Shown here: piece after piece, positions 1 to 4,990 of the stretch
How positions within the stretch are numbered: the first letter of the stretch is position 1
Layout: every line of letters starts with the position of its first letter
Notes under the pieces: generated by a model
Database searches by the model: none
What the model was told of the DNA's origin: nothing
The model's input: the letters and a program-made list of their open reading frames with translations, nothing else
Made by a program: the position numbers and the translations under genes
From: Nevskiales bacterium
GTDB lineage: Bacteria > Pseudomonadota > Gammaproteobacteria > Nevskiales > Nevskiaceae
Length of the DNA stretch: 5,396 nt
Assembly: GCA_022616655.1 (NCBI GenBank)
Contig: JAKEEJ010000128.1
Location: 1 to 5,396 of the forward strand
Direction: 5' to 3'

Positions 1-288
1 GAAATTCCGGAGGACTGCGTGATGGAAACGCGTCCACGTCCGTCCGTGCGGCGGCCGGGCCCTGTGTTTCGTACACGGCTTTCGCCGTCGCCGTTCCACA
101 CACCGGTGGTTGAAGAAGAAACCGCCGGCGGATTGAAGCTGGGGCAGCGCGTGCGGCATGCCCGCTTTGGCGAGGGCACGGTACTGTCCTTCGAAGGCGA
201 TGGCGACCGGTTGCGGATCGAGGTGCGCTTCCGCGACGCCGGTACCAAGTGGTTGATGCTGTCCTACGCCCATTTGCAGCCGCTGTGA
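1..288 (+). CDS. uvrD: DNA helicase II (UvrD), C-terminal end only
   Basis: This is the last 95 codons of a superfamily 1A 3'-5' DNA helicase used in nucleotide-excision and mismatch repair. The frame is open from base 1, so the gene begins outside the window. The ATG at 22 and GTG at 19 are internal codons, not starts. The visible protein begins EIPEDCVMETR, matching the region after helicase motif VI in E. coli UvrD. It ends in the small Tudor-like C-terminal domain: KLGQRVRHARFGEGTVLSFE, then an R-V-F strand pattern, then GTKWLMLSYAHLQPL. That GxxVxHxxFGxG signature and the KWL ending are typical of UvrD and less so of Rep or PcrA. The domain is known to bind RNA polymerase and help tune unwinding. 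The helicase core cannot be judged here. The gene ends in TGA, with mtfA 110 nt downstream on the same strand. Confidence 0.93.
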   Translation, partial: EIPEDCVMETRPRPSVRRPGPVFRTRLSPSPFHTPVVEEETAGGLKLGQRVRHARFGEGTVLSFEGDGDRLRIEVRFRDAGTKWLMLSYAHLQPL

Positions 289-301
289 AAGACGGGTTTC
301 G

Positions 302-325
302 CGCAAAGACGCAAAGGACGCAAAG
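302..325. repeat. Three short tandem CGCAAAG copies
   Basis: CGCAAAG occurs at 302-308, 310-316 and 319-325, with 1- and 2-nt spacers, in the gap between uvrD and the hairpin element. Arrays of this kind (alternating CGCAAAG and ACGCAAAGG) turn up in intergenic DNA of many bacterial genomes. Their role is not known to me. The 8-9 nt period does not match the helical turn, so a binding-site array is not especially suggested. Confidence 0.6.
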
Positions 326-358
326 AAAAACGGAAGCGTCGCAGAAGCCAATCGTTTT

Positions 359-401
359 CCCTCTCCCCCGGAATCGGGGGAGAGGGTAGGGTGAGGGGGT
401 G
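359..401. repeat. REP-like palindromic intergenic element
   Basis: A perfect inverted repeat has 12-bp arms (359-370 and 375-386, CCCTCTCCCCCG and its complement) around a GAAT loop. It is followed by TAGGGTGAGGGGGTG. The combination of a CCCTCTCC/GGAGAGGG hairpin and a GGGTGAGGGG tail is a layout I know from dispersed repetitive extragenic palindromes in proteobacterial genomes. Neither strand shows a T-run after the stem, so it is a poor intrinsic terminator, although it could slow or protect the 3' end of uvrD mRNA. Its tail overlaps the GTG start of the next gene. Copy number elsewhere in the genome cannot be seen from here. Confidence 0.65.
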
Positions 402-1118
402 AAAAGCGACTGGCTTGCCTGGCTGTGGCGATCGCGGGACGTAAGACCCTTCCCGTCACAATGGCGTTTTCTTTTCGAGTCCAGCCTTCCGCATTACCAC
501 GGCCTGTCTCCCGAATTGCGCGAGCGTTTCGAGTCGCAGGTCCAGCGCTTCCTCGCCGGAAAACGTTTCTACGGTTGCAACGGGCTGGAGGTTACCGAGG
601 ACATGCGCGTGCTGGTGGCGGGGCTGGCCTGCCTGCTGATCCTCCGGCCGGACGCAAAGGTGTTTCCGAATCTGCGCTCGGTGCTGCTGTATCCCACCGC
701 CTTCTGGGTGCGGCATGAGGAGCCGGACGAGATCGGCGTGGTGCACGAAGGCGAGGTGCTGCAGGTCGGCGAGTCCCAGGACTGGGGCCGCGTGGTGCTG
801 TCCTGGGAAGACGTGGAAGCCGCCCTGGCCGGAGACGCGGTCAATGTGGTCGCGCACGAATTTGCCCACCAGCTCGACGTGGGCGCAGGCGCACCGAACC
901 TGCCGGACTATGCCCGTTGGTCCAGGGTGATGCAGGAGGCCTATGACGAATTGTGCGCGAAAGGCTCGCCGGTGCTGGACGCCTACGGTGCCGAGGGGCC
1001 GGCGGAATTCTTCGCGGTGGCCACCGAGTCTTATTTTCAGCGCGGCGAAGAGCTCCGAAGCCACCATCCGGAGCTGTATGTGTTACTGAAGGATTACTAC
1101 CTGCTGGAGACGGCCTGA
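399..1118 (+). CDS. mtfA: MtfA-family zinc metallopeptidase (M90)
   Basis: A 239-residue cytosolic protein of the MtfA (YeeI) family. In E. coli, MtfA is an aminopeptidase-like zinc enzyme that also binds the glucose repressor Mlc and so affects ptsG expression. The zinc site is intact. HEFAH at residues 153-157 gives ligands H153 and H157 with catalytic E154, and E203 in the PAEFFAV segment is the expected third ligand. DAYG at 194-197 lies in the usual place. The N-terminal half has the family pattern LACLLIL and LRSVLLYPTAFWV. Length is near the E. coli protein (about 265). The GTG start at 399 is chosen because TAG at 387 blocks the frame upstream and the MKSDWLAWLW opening matches relatives. 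GAGGGG just before it can act as a ribosome site. The gene is convergent with the SPOR gene 15 nt away. Whether an Mlc partner exists here is unknown. Confidence 0.9.
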   Translation: MKSDWLAWLWRSRDVRPFPSQWRFLFESSLPHYHGLSPELRERFESQVQRFLAGKRFYGCNGLEVTEDMRVLVAGLACLLILRPDAKVFPNLRSVLLYPTAFWVRHEEPDEIGVVHEGEVLQVGESQDWGRVVLSWEDVEAALAGDAVNVVAHEFAHQLDVGAGAPNLPDYARWSRVMQEAYDELCAKGSPVLDAYGAEGPAEFFAVATESYFQRGEELRSHHPELYVLLKDYYLLETA

Positions 1119-1133
1119 GAATGGGCGCCGGTT

Positions 1134-1694
1134 TCAATAGGGCACGCGCATCACCAGCGAGGCGATGCTGTTTTCTTCGAGTCGCGACAAGATCGTCTGC
1201 ACGCGGTCCGGGTTCTTTTCGGGGCCGATGCGCACGCGGAACCAGGTCTGGTCGTTGTCAATCGTGACCTTCTCCACTCGCGATTCGATGCCCAGCAGCG
1301 CCAGGCCGGCTTTCTGCTGCTCCGCCTCGTTACGGTCCCTGAACGAGCCCACCTGGATCAGATACTGGCCCGGCTCGGTGGAGGCTGCCGCCCCGGATTT
1401 TGAGTCGGGCTGGACTTTTTCGCGCGGAATCACCACCTCGTAATTGGGCAGCAGTTCGTAGAACGCGAAACGCGAGGGTTCCTTGGGCGGGATGGTGATT
1501 TTTTTCTTGCCGTTGGGTTTTGATGGGTCGCTTCCGGTTTCAGCAATTCGCTCCGGGATCGTGGGCCGGGTGATGTAGTAAACGGCCGCACCCGCGACAC
1601 CCAGCGCGATGCCCATCAGCATCCACACCCAGCCCGGCAGGCCCGAACCGCGGGTCTGCCGGCCTTTGTGGCGGTGTGCAAAGTCTCTTTTCAT
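1134..1694 (-). CDS. FtsN-like SPOR-domain inner-membrane protein
   Basis: A 186-residue single-pass membrane protein. A basic cytosolic N-terminus (KRDFAHRHKGRQTR) precedes one membrane segment at about residues 20-42. A proline/lysine-rich periplasmic linker follows, with the motif FAFYELLPNYEVVIP at 77-91. A SPOR domain at about 108-185 completes it (QYLIQVGSFRDRNEAEQQ, then TWFRVRIGP). SPOR domains bind denuded glycan strands of septal peptidoglycan, and FtsN uses one while activating septal cell-wall synthesis. The YxLLPxxEVxxP motif and the position directly after argS match the FtsN-like proteins of Pseudomonas and relatives. I cannot tell true FtsN from a paralogue, so no symbol is given. 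The gene starts at ATG 1694, the first start codon after an in-frame TGA, and no clear ribosome site precedes it. The 52-nt spacing from argS suggests co-transcription. Confidence 0.88.
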   Translation of the reverse strand: MKRDFAHRHKGRQTRGSGLPGWVWMLMGIALGVAGAAVYYITRPTIPERIAETGSDPSKPNGKKKITIPPKEPSRFAFYELLPNYEVVIPREKVQPDSKSGAAASTEPGQYLIQVGSFRDRNEAEQQKAGLALLGIESRVEKVTIDNDQTWFRVRIGPEKNPDRVQTILSRLEENSIASLVMRVPY

Positions 1695-1746
1695 GAGGTC
1701 AGGAAGTTTTGAACGCGCTCATTCTGCGTCAAACGGTGGAGACCGG

Positions 1747-3516
1747 TCACATCCGGTCCGGTGCCGCGACGCCCAGCAGCCCCAGCCCGTTCCGGAGCAC
1801 CTGGCCGGCGGCCGCCACCAGCGCCAGACGCGCGTGGCGCCGTTCGCCGTCGTCAATCAGGAATTGATGCGCGTTGTAATAAGTGTGGAACGCCTCGGCC
1901 AGGTCGCGCAGATAAAATGCCAGCGCGTGCGGCGCCCATTGCGCGGCCGCCTCCTGCAGCCGCTCCGGGTAGCGGTTGAGCTGGGTGAGCAGCGCCTTCT
2001 CGTGCGACTCGGTCAGGCGATGCAGCGGGACGACGGCGGATGGATCGAAGACGATGCCGCGTTCCTGCGCCTGGCGAAACACGCTGGCGATGCGCGCGCA
2101 GGCGTACTGCACGTAATACACCGGGTTGTCGTTGGTTTTCGAGCGCGCCAGCTCGATGTCGAACTCCAGGTGTTGATCGTGCGAGCGCAGCAGATAGAAA
2201 AACCGCGTCTCGTCGCGGCCCGCCTCGGCGAGGAGCTCGCCGAGCGTGACGAAGTTGCCGCTGCGCTTGCCCATGCGGCCCGAGGACAGCGTGACGAACT
2301 GCATCAGCTGGACCTGCAGCACGTCCTTGCGTCCGGTCAGTGCCTCGAGGGCGCCGCGCACGCGCGCGATGTAACCGTGGTGGTCCGCGCCCCACACGTC
2401 CAGCAGCAGCGGATAGCCGCGCTCCAGCTTGTCCACGTGGTAGGCGAGATCGTTGGCGAAATACGTCGCCGCTCCGTCGGCCTTGATCAGCACGCGGTCC
2501 TTCTCGTCGCCGAAGTCCTGCGTGCGCAACCACTGGGCGCCGCCATTTTCGTAAACGAGACCGGCGGCCCGCAGCCGGTCCAGGGCGTGCGTCACCGCGC
2601 CGCGGCGGACCAGTTCGCGTTCGGAAGACCATTGATCGAAGCGCACGCCGAAAGTCTCCAGCGTCGCGCGGATTTTTTGCAGCTGTTCGTTCAGCGCAAA
2701 ATCCAGCAGCGTGCCGTAGAGCGGGCCAAGCCGCTTCTTGCTGCGCGCAATCAGCGCATCGGCGTACGCCTCCTGCTGTCCCTTGATCCGGGCGGCCGCG
2801 GCCTCGTCGGCGTCTGCAGGCAGCGCCGGCTCGGGCGCCAGACCGTCAAACAGCTCCGCCGCGCTCCGGTGCAGGGTGCGGCCCGAACCGGCGCTGAGTT
2901 TCTGCGCCGTTTCGCGCACGTACTCACCGGAGTAAGCGCGGGCCGGAAAGGGCGGCGTTTCGCCGTGCAGTTCCAGGTAGCGCAGCCACACCGACAGCGC
3001 CAGCAGATCCACCTGCCGTCCGGCGTCGTTGATGTAGTACTCGCGGTGCACCTCAAAGCCGGCCGCATCCAGAATGTTCGCGAGCGAATCGCCATACGCC
3101 GCGTTGCGGCCATGACCCACGTGCAGCGGGCCGGTCGGATTGGCGGAGACGAACTCCACCAGCACCCTGCCGCGGGTTTTTGCCGCGCGGCCGAAATTCT
3201 CCTTGGCCGTCAGAATCTCCGGCACCACCGCTTGAAAAGCGTCCGCCGCGAGGAAGAAATTGATGAAGCCGGGTCCCGCAATCTCAACCTTGCTGACGCG
3301 CCCGGACGCGGGCAGGTGTTTCACAATGGCTTCCGCCACCGCGCGCGGCGCTTGGCCCAGCGGTTTGGCCAGCGCCAGCGCCACGTTGGACGCAAAGTCT
3401 CCGTGCTTCGTGTCTCTGGCCGCGTCAACCGTGATGTTTTCCGGCACGGCCACGCCGTGGCCGGACAGAACGGACTCCAGCGCGGAGCGGAGCAGGGTTT
3501 GCAGATGGGTTTTCAC
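1747..3516 (-). CDS. argS: Arginyl-tRNA synthetase
   Basis: A 589-residue class I aminoacyl-tRNA synthetase that charges tRNA-Arg with arginine using ATP in the cytosol. Domains in order: the arginyl-specific N-terminal domain (about 5-90, with HGDFASNVALALAK at 38-51 and AGPGFINFFL at 80-89); the Rossmann catalytic core with the HIGH-type signature LHVGHGRN at 131-138, preceded by EFVSANPTGP; and GADHHGYI at 376-383. MGKRSGN at 415-421 takes the KMSKS place, which is commonly degenerate in ArgS. The DALR anticodon-binding domain runs from about 465 to the end and closes with the usual GLLGVAAPDRM. Length and motifs are complete, so it should be functional. The ATG at 3516 is preceded by a poor ribosome site, and a GTG lies two codons upstream. 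Its promoter must lie within or beyond the VIT remnant 39 nt upstream. In Pseudomonas priA precedes argS, but here it does not. Confidence 0.97.
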   Translation of the reverse strand: MKTHLQTLLRSALESVLSGHGVAVPENITVDAARDTKHGDFASNVALALAKPLGQAPRAVAEAIVKHLPASGRVSKVEIAGPGFINFFLAADAFQAVVPEILTAKENFGRAAKTRGRVLVEFVSANPTGPLHVGHGRNAAYGDSLANILDAAGFEVHREYYINDAGRQVDLLALSVWLRYLELHGETPPFPARAYSGEYVRETAQKLSAGSGRTLHRSAAELFDGLAPEPALPADADEAAAARIKGQQEAYADALIARSKKRLGPLYGTLLDFALNEQLQKIRATLETFGVRFDQWSSERELVRRGAVTHALDRLRAAGLVYENGGAQWLRTQDFGDEKDRVLIKADGAATYFANDLAYHVDKLERGYPLLLDVWGADHHGYIARVRGALEALTGRKDVLQVQLMQFVTLSSGRMGKRSGNFVTLGELLAEAGRDETRFFYLLRSHDQHLEFDIELARSKTNDNPVYYVQYACARIASVFRQAQERGIVFDPSAVVPLHRLTESHEKALLTQLNRYPERLQEAAAQWAPHALAFYLRDLAEAFHTYYNAHQFLIDDGERRHARLALVAAAGQVLRNGLGLLGVAAPDRM

Positions 3517-3555
3517 GGAAAGGTGCGACGAACCGGCCCGGACGGGGCGGCAAGT

Positions 3556-3789
3556 TTACAGGCAGGGAATGGCCGTCGTGAAACAGAGCCCCGCCGCCAT
3601 GGACATGGCGCCGGCCACCAGGCCCGCCACCCCCGTCAGCAGCACGCTGTCTTGCGGAGCGCCCGAGGCGGCCACCCCCACCACCAGGCTTGCAACCGAA
3701 ATCGTCCCGTCGTTCGCGCCCAGCACCACCGCCCGCAGCCAGCCAATCCGGTCGGACCTGTGAAACTCCCTGTGGATGCGGGATCTCAA
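3556..3789 (-). pseudogene. Truncated VIT1/CCC1-family iron/manganese transporter
   Basis: A 77-codon remnant of a VIT-family transporter gene; full-length members are about 230 residues with five membrane segments. Residues 7-67 are well conserved: REFHRSDRIGWLRAVVLGANDG, then TM1, then VLLTGVAGLVAGAMSMAAG in TM2. The first-helix aspartate of the GANDG motif is present (D27). The conserved run that should follow, GEYxSxxSQ with its metal-binding glutamate, is missing. The frame instead reads LCFTTAIPCL and stops. The remaining 39 nt before argS cannot hold the rest, so about two thirds of the gene has been deleted. The frame opens at TTG 3789, with AGGAAGG (3795-3801 on this strand) 5 nt upstream. 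An in-frame ATG at 3810 is cut off by TAG at 3790-3792. A membrane peptide might still be made, but transport is not expected. Confidence 0.85.
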
Positions 3790-3842
3790 CTAGACCTTCC
3801 TGGAATGCATTTTGAAGTCAAGCAACGAGGTGCCGGGCGGCA

Positions 3843-4112
3843 TCACCGCTTTTGATGTTCCGTGGTGTCTCCCGACTTGCGGACTCTGTAATTCTCCTCG
3901 TGCCGGGTCTTCTCGGCTTCCTTCTCGTGATGCTTTTTGTCTTCCTCTTTCAGGCGCTCCCCGCCGTGTTTCTGGATGGACTCCTCCAGTTCCTCCTTGT
4001 AGTCACCCCCTTTCGCCTTCTCGTGCTCTTTTTCAACGGAGTCCGCGAACGCCGGTACGCCGACGGCCATGGACAGCAACAACGCCGCCAGAACCGCAAA
4101 AATGTTTTTCAT
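3843..4112 (-). CDS. Small exported, highly charged protein of unknown function
   Basis: I do not recognise the family of this 89-residue protein. It has a clear Sec signal peptide: MKN, a hydrophobic stretch IFAVLAALLLSMAVGV, then AFA before the likely cleavage site at A23/D24. The mature part of about 66 residues is extremely hydrophilic and rich in Glu, Lys and His (KEHEKAKGGDYKEELEESIQKHG, then KKHHEKEAEKTRHEEN). It has no cysteine and is probably partly helical or disordered in the periplasm. The His/Glu content would allow metal binding, but no defined site is visible. The gene has a strong ribosome site. Its ATG overlaps the stop of the toxin gene as ATGA, so it is likely translated from the toxin-antitoxin mRNA. 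It ends 53 nt before the VIT remnant. Confidence 0.75.
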   Translation of the reverse strand: MKNIFAVLAALLLSMAVGVPAFADSVEKEHEKAKGGDYKEELEESIQKHGGERLKEEDKKHHEKEAEKTRHEENYRVRKSGDTTEHQKR

Positions 4113-4441
4113 TTCAATGCTCCTTTCTTGAGCCGCCTGGCACGGCCGGCCAGTTGCCGTGGTCGCAGCCGTTGTTCGAAGCGCATGACATAAAGAATAA
4201 AGACCCCGTTTCCGTCATGCCTGTAGAAGACGCGGCAGGGAGGTTCGATTATTTGCCGATAGCGCCACCCCTTCAACTCCCGCGGCTTTGAGCCGCTATC
4301 GGGGTGCCGCGCCAACTGATCAACATGCTCAAAGATTCTTGCGACGAGGTGACGTGCAGCGTCCGGGTTGTCCAGTGCGATGTAATCGGCGATGGCATCC
4401 AGGTCGGTAAGGGCCGGCTCCGTCCAGACTATTTCAGCCAT
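4109..4441 (-). CDS. RelE/ParE-family toxin of a type II toxin-antitoxin system
   Basis: A 110-residue toxin of the RelE/ParE superfamily. RelE members cut mRNA at the ribosome and ParE members poison gyrase. The fold pattern is clear: IVWTEPALTDLDAIADYIA (strand plus first helix, 4-22), the second helix with ARHLVARIFEHVDQLARHPDSG, then YRQIIEPPCRVFYRHDGNGVFILYVMR (61-87), the ParE-type central sheet. The sequence resembles ParE more than RelE, but the target cannot be read from it. Relatives usually end 10-15 residues earlier. The tail here, RPRQLAGRARRLKKGALK, is unusually long and basic and runs into the next gene's ribosome site. The start at ATG 4441 lies inside the antitoxin gene (13-nt overlap), the standard coupling of such pairs. 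The stop overlaps the next ATG. Confidence 0.9.
   Translation of the reverse strand: MAEIVWTEPALTDLDAIADYIALDNPDAARHLVARIFEHVDQLARHPDSGSKPRELKGWRYRQIIEPPCRVFYRHDGNGVFILYVMRFEQRLRPRQLAGRARRLKKGALK
4120..4125 (-). promoter_or_regulatory. Shine-Dalgarno AAGGAG of the exported-protein gene
   Basis: On the minus strand AAGGAG stands 7 nt before the ATG at 4112, which is an ideal spacing. It lies inside the last codons of the toxin gene (coding K-G-A). Translation of the exported protein is therefore well supported, and may be coupled to the arrival of ribosomes finishing the toxin. Confidence 0.75.
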
Positions 4442-4686
4442 CGAGCCATGCGGGTTCTGGCCTGGGCGTGTGAAACAACCCGGCCCTCTTCGATGGCCTT
4501 TTCTCCGCGCGCAATGCCTTCCAGCAGGCTCATGCGTTGCTTTAACCCTTCAAAGGTCTCCACATCAACGAGGTAGGCGCTGGGCAGGCCATGCTGTGTG
4601 ATGAGGATGGGCTGGCGATGGCGCTCGAGCTCCAACAGCAACTCAGTGGCCTGCCGCTTCAGAGTCGTGACCAGTTCAGTTCGCAT
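4429..4686 (-). CDS. Phd/YefM-family antitoxin
   Basis: An 85-residue antitoxin that should bind and neutralise the toxin encoded just downstream and repress their shared promoter. The N-terminal DNA-binding half has the family pattern ELVTTLKRQATELLLELERHRQPILITQHGLPSAYLVDVETFE (4-46). The C-terminal toxin-binding tail, LLEGIARGEKAIEEGRVVSHAQARTRMARWL, is also typical. The ATG at 4686 is chosen because homology begins at MRTEL. The frame stays open to a GTG at 4818, adding 44 residues (MDLDVLAFMDFASGAPHARN...) that do not look like the family and lie across the likely promoter. No ribosome site precedes 4686, in line with a leaderless start. The 13-nt overlap with the toxin gene keeps the two products in balance. 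Confidence 0.88.
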   Translation of the reverse strand: MRTELVTTLKRQATELLLELERHRQPILITQHGLPSAYLVDVETFEGLKQRMSLLEGIARGEKAIEEGRVVSHAQARTRMARWLK

Positions 4687-4693
4687 GCGAGTG

Positions 4694-4722
4694 ATACTAA
4701 AGTGGCATTCGCGTGCAGGCAA
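4694..4722 (-). promoter_or_regulatory. Candidate sigma-70 promoter of the toxin-antitoxin genes
   Basis: On the minus strand a -35-like TTGCCT (4717-4722, four of six consensus bases) and a -10-like TAGTAT (4694-4699, four of six) are separated by exactly 17 nt. The predicted transcript would begin at or within one or two bases of the antitoxin ATG at 4686, giving a leaderless mRNA. The palindrome CGCATGCG at the start codon could be part of an operator, but it is short. Confidence 0.45.
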
Positions 4723-4926
4723 GTCGTCATGAATCTCAACGCCCGCACTCAAAAGAGCGTTGCGAGCGTGTGGCGCCCCGGACGCAAAATCCATGAAGGC
4801 TAGGACATCCAAGTCCACTCACGGGCCGGATATACGACTGCAACCGAACCTACGCGCCCCGATCAGTCACTCGCTTTTTCCGCGTACTTGCGGGAGGAGT
4901 CCATAACTGCCGTTAGATTTTTCCAT

Positions 4927-4955
4927 TTGACACGGCACGATTATTTGCGCAAGAT
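4927..4955 (+). promoter_or_regulatory. Weak promoter candidate for the rightward gene
   Basis: A perfect -35 consensus TTGACA (4927-4932) is followed, after 17 nt, by CAAGAT (4950-4955), which matches only three of six -10 bases. The palindrome TTGCGCAA (4945-4952) overlaps this -10 and could be an operator half or a regulator site. Transcription would start near 4962, leaving a short leader with the ribosome site at 4979-4982. Confidence 0.35.
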
Positions 4956-4990
4956 GGTAAATGAAAAATGGAGTAAATGGAGAAAGTCAG

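Larger units (their letters stand above)
4687..4990. other. Divergent intergenic region between antitoxin and recombinase-like gene
   Basis: About 300 nt without a convincing gene. It holds the leftward promoter candidate near 4694-4722 and a rightward one near 4927-4955. The perfect 8-bp palindrome TTGCGCAA lies at 4945-4952. Near 4954-4981 is a run of AATGG/TAAATG near-repeats just before the rightward gene. The part from about 4900 to 4990 is visibly richer in A and T than the flanking genes, as expected for a regulatory or transferred stretch. I see no tRNA, transposase remnant, terminator with a T-run, or attachment-site duplication here. Confidence 0.5.

Noticed and set aside
359..386. 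The 12-bp hairpin as a rho-independent terminator of uvrD
   Set aside because: No T-run follows the stem on either strand, and the flanking tail matches a REP-type repeat better.
456..1067. A 203-codon minus-strand open frame opposite mtfA
   Set aside because: It is a compositional shadow of mtfA. The plus-strand frame carries the HEFAH zinc site and family motifs.
3822..3842. GGTG/CACC imperfect hairpin after the exported-protein gene as a terminator
   Set aside because: The stem is bulged and short and no T-run follows on the minus strand.
1609..3855. A 748-codon open frame on the plus strand across argS and its neighbours
   Set aside because: It is antisense to argS and the SPOR gene, whose motifs are complete, and its translation is Arg/Gln/His-rich without domains. 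Long antisense frames are common opposite GC-rich genes.
4687..4818. A 44-residue N-terminal extension of the antitoxin from GTG 4818
   Set aside because: Family resemblance starts only at MRTEL, the GTG follows a stop directly without a ribosome site, and the stretch covers the best promoter candidate.
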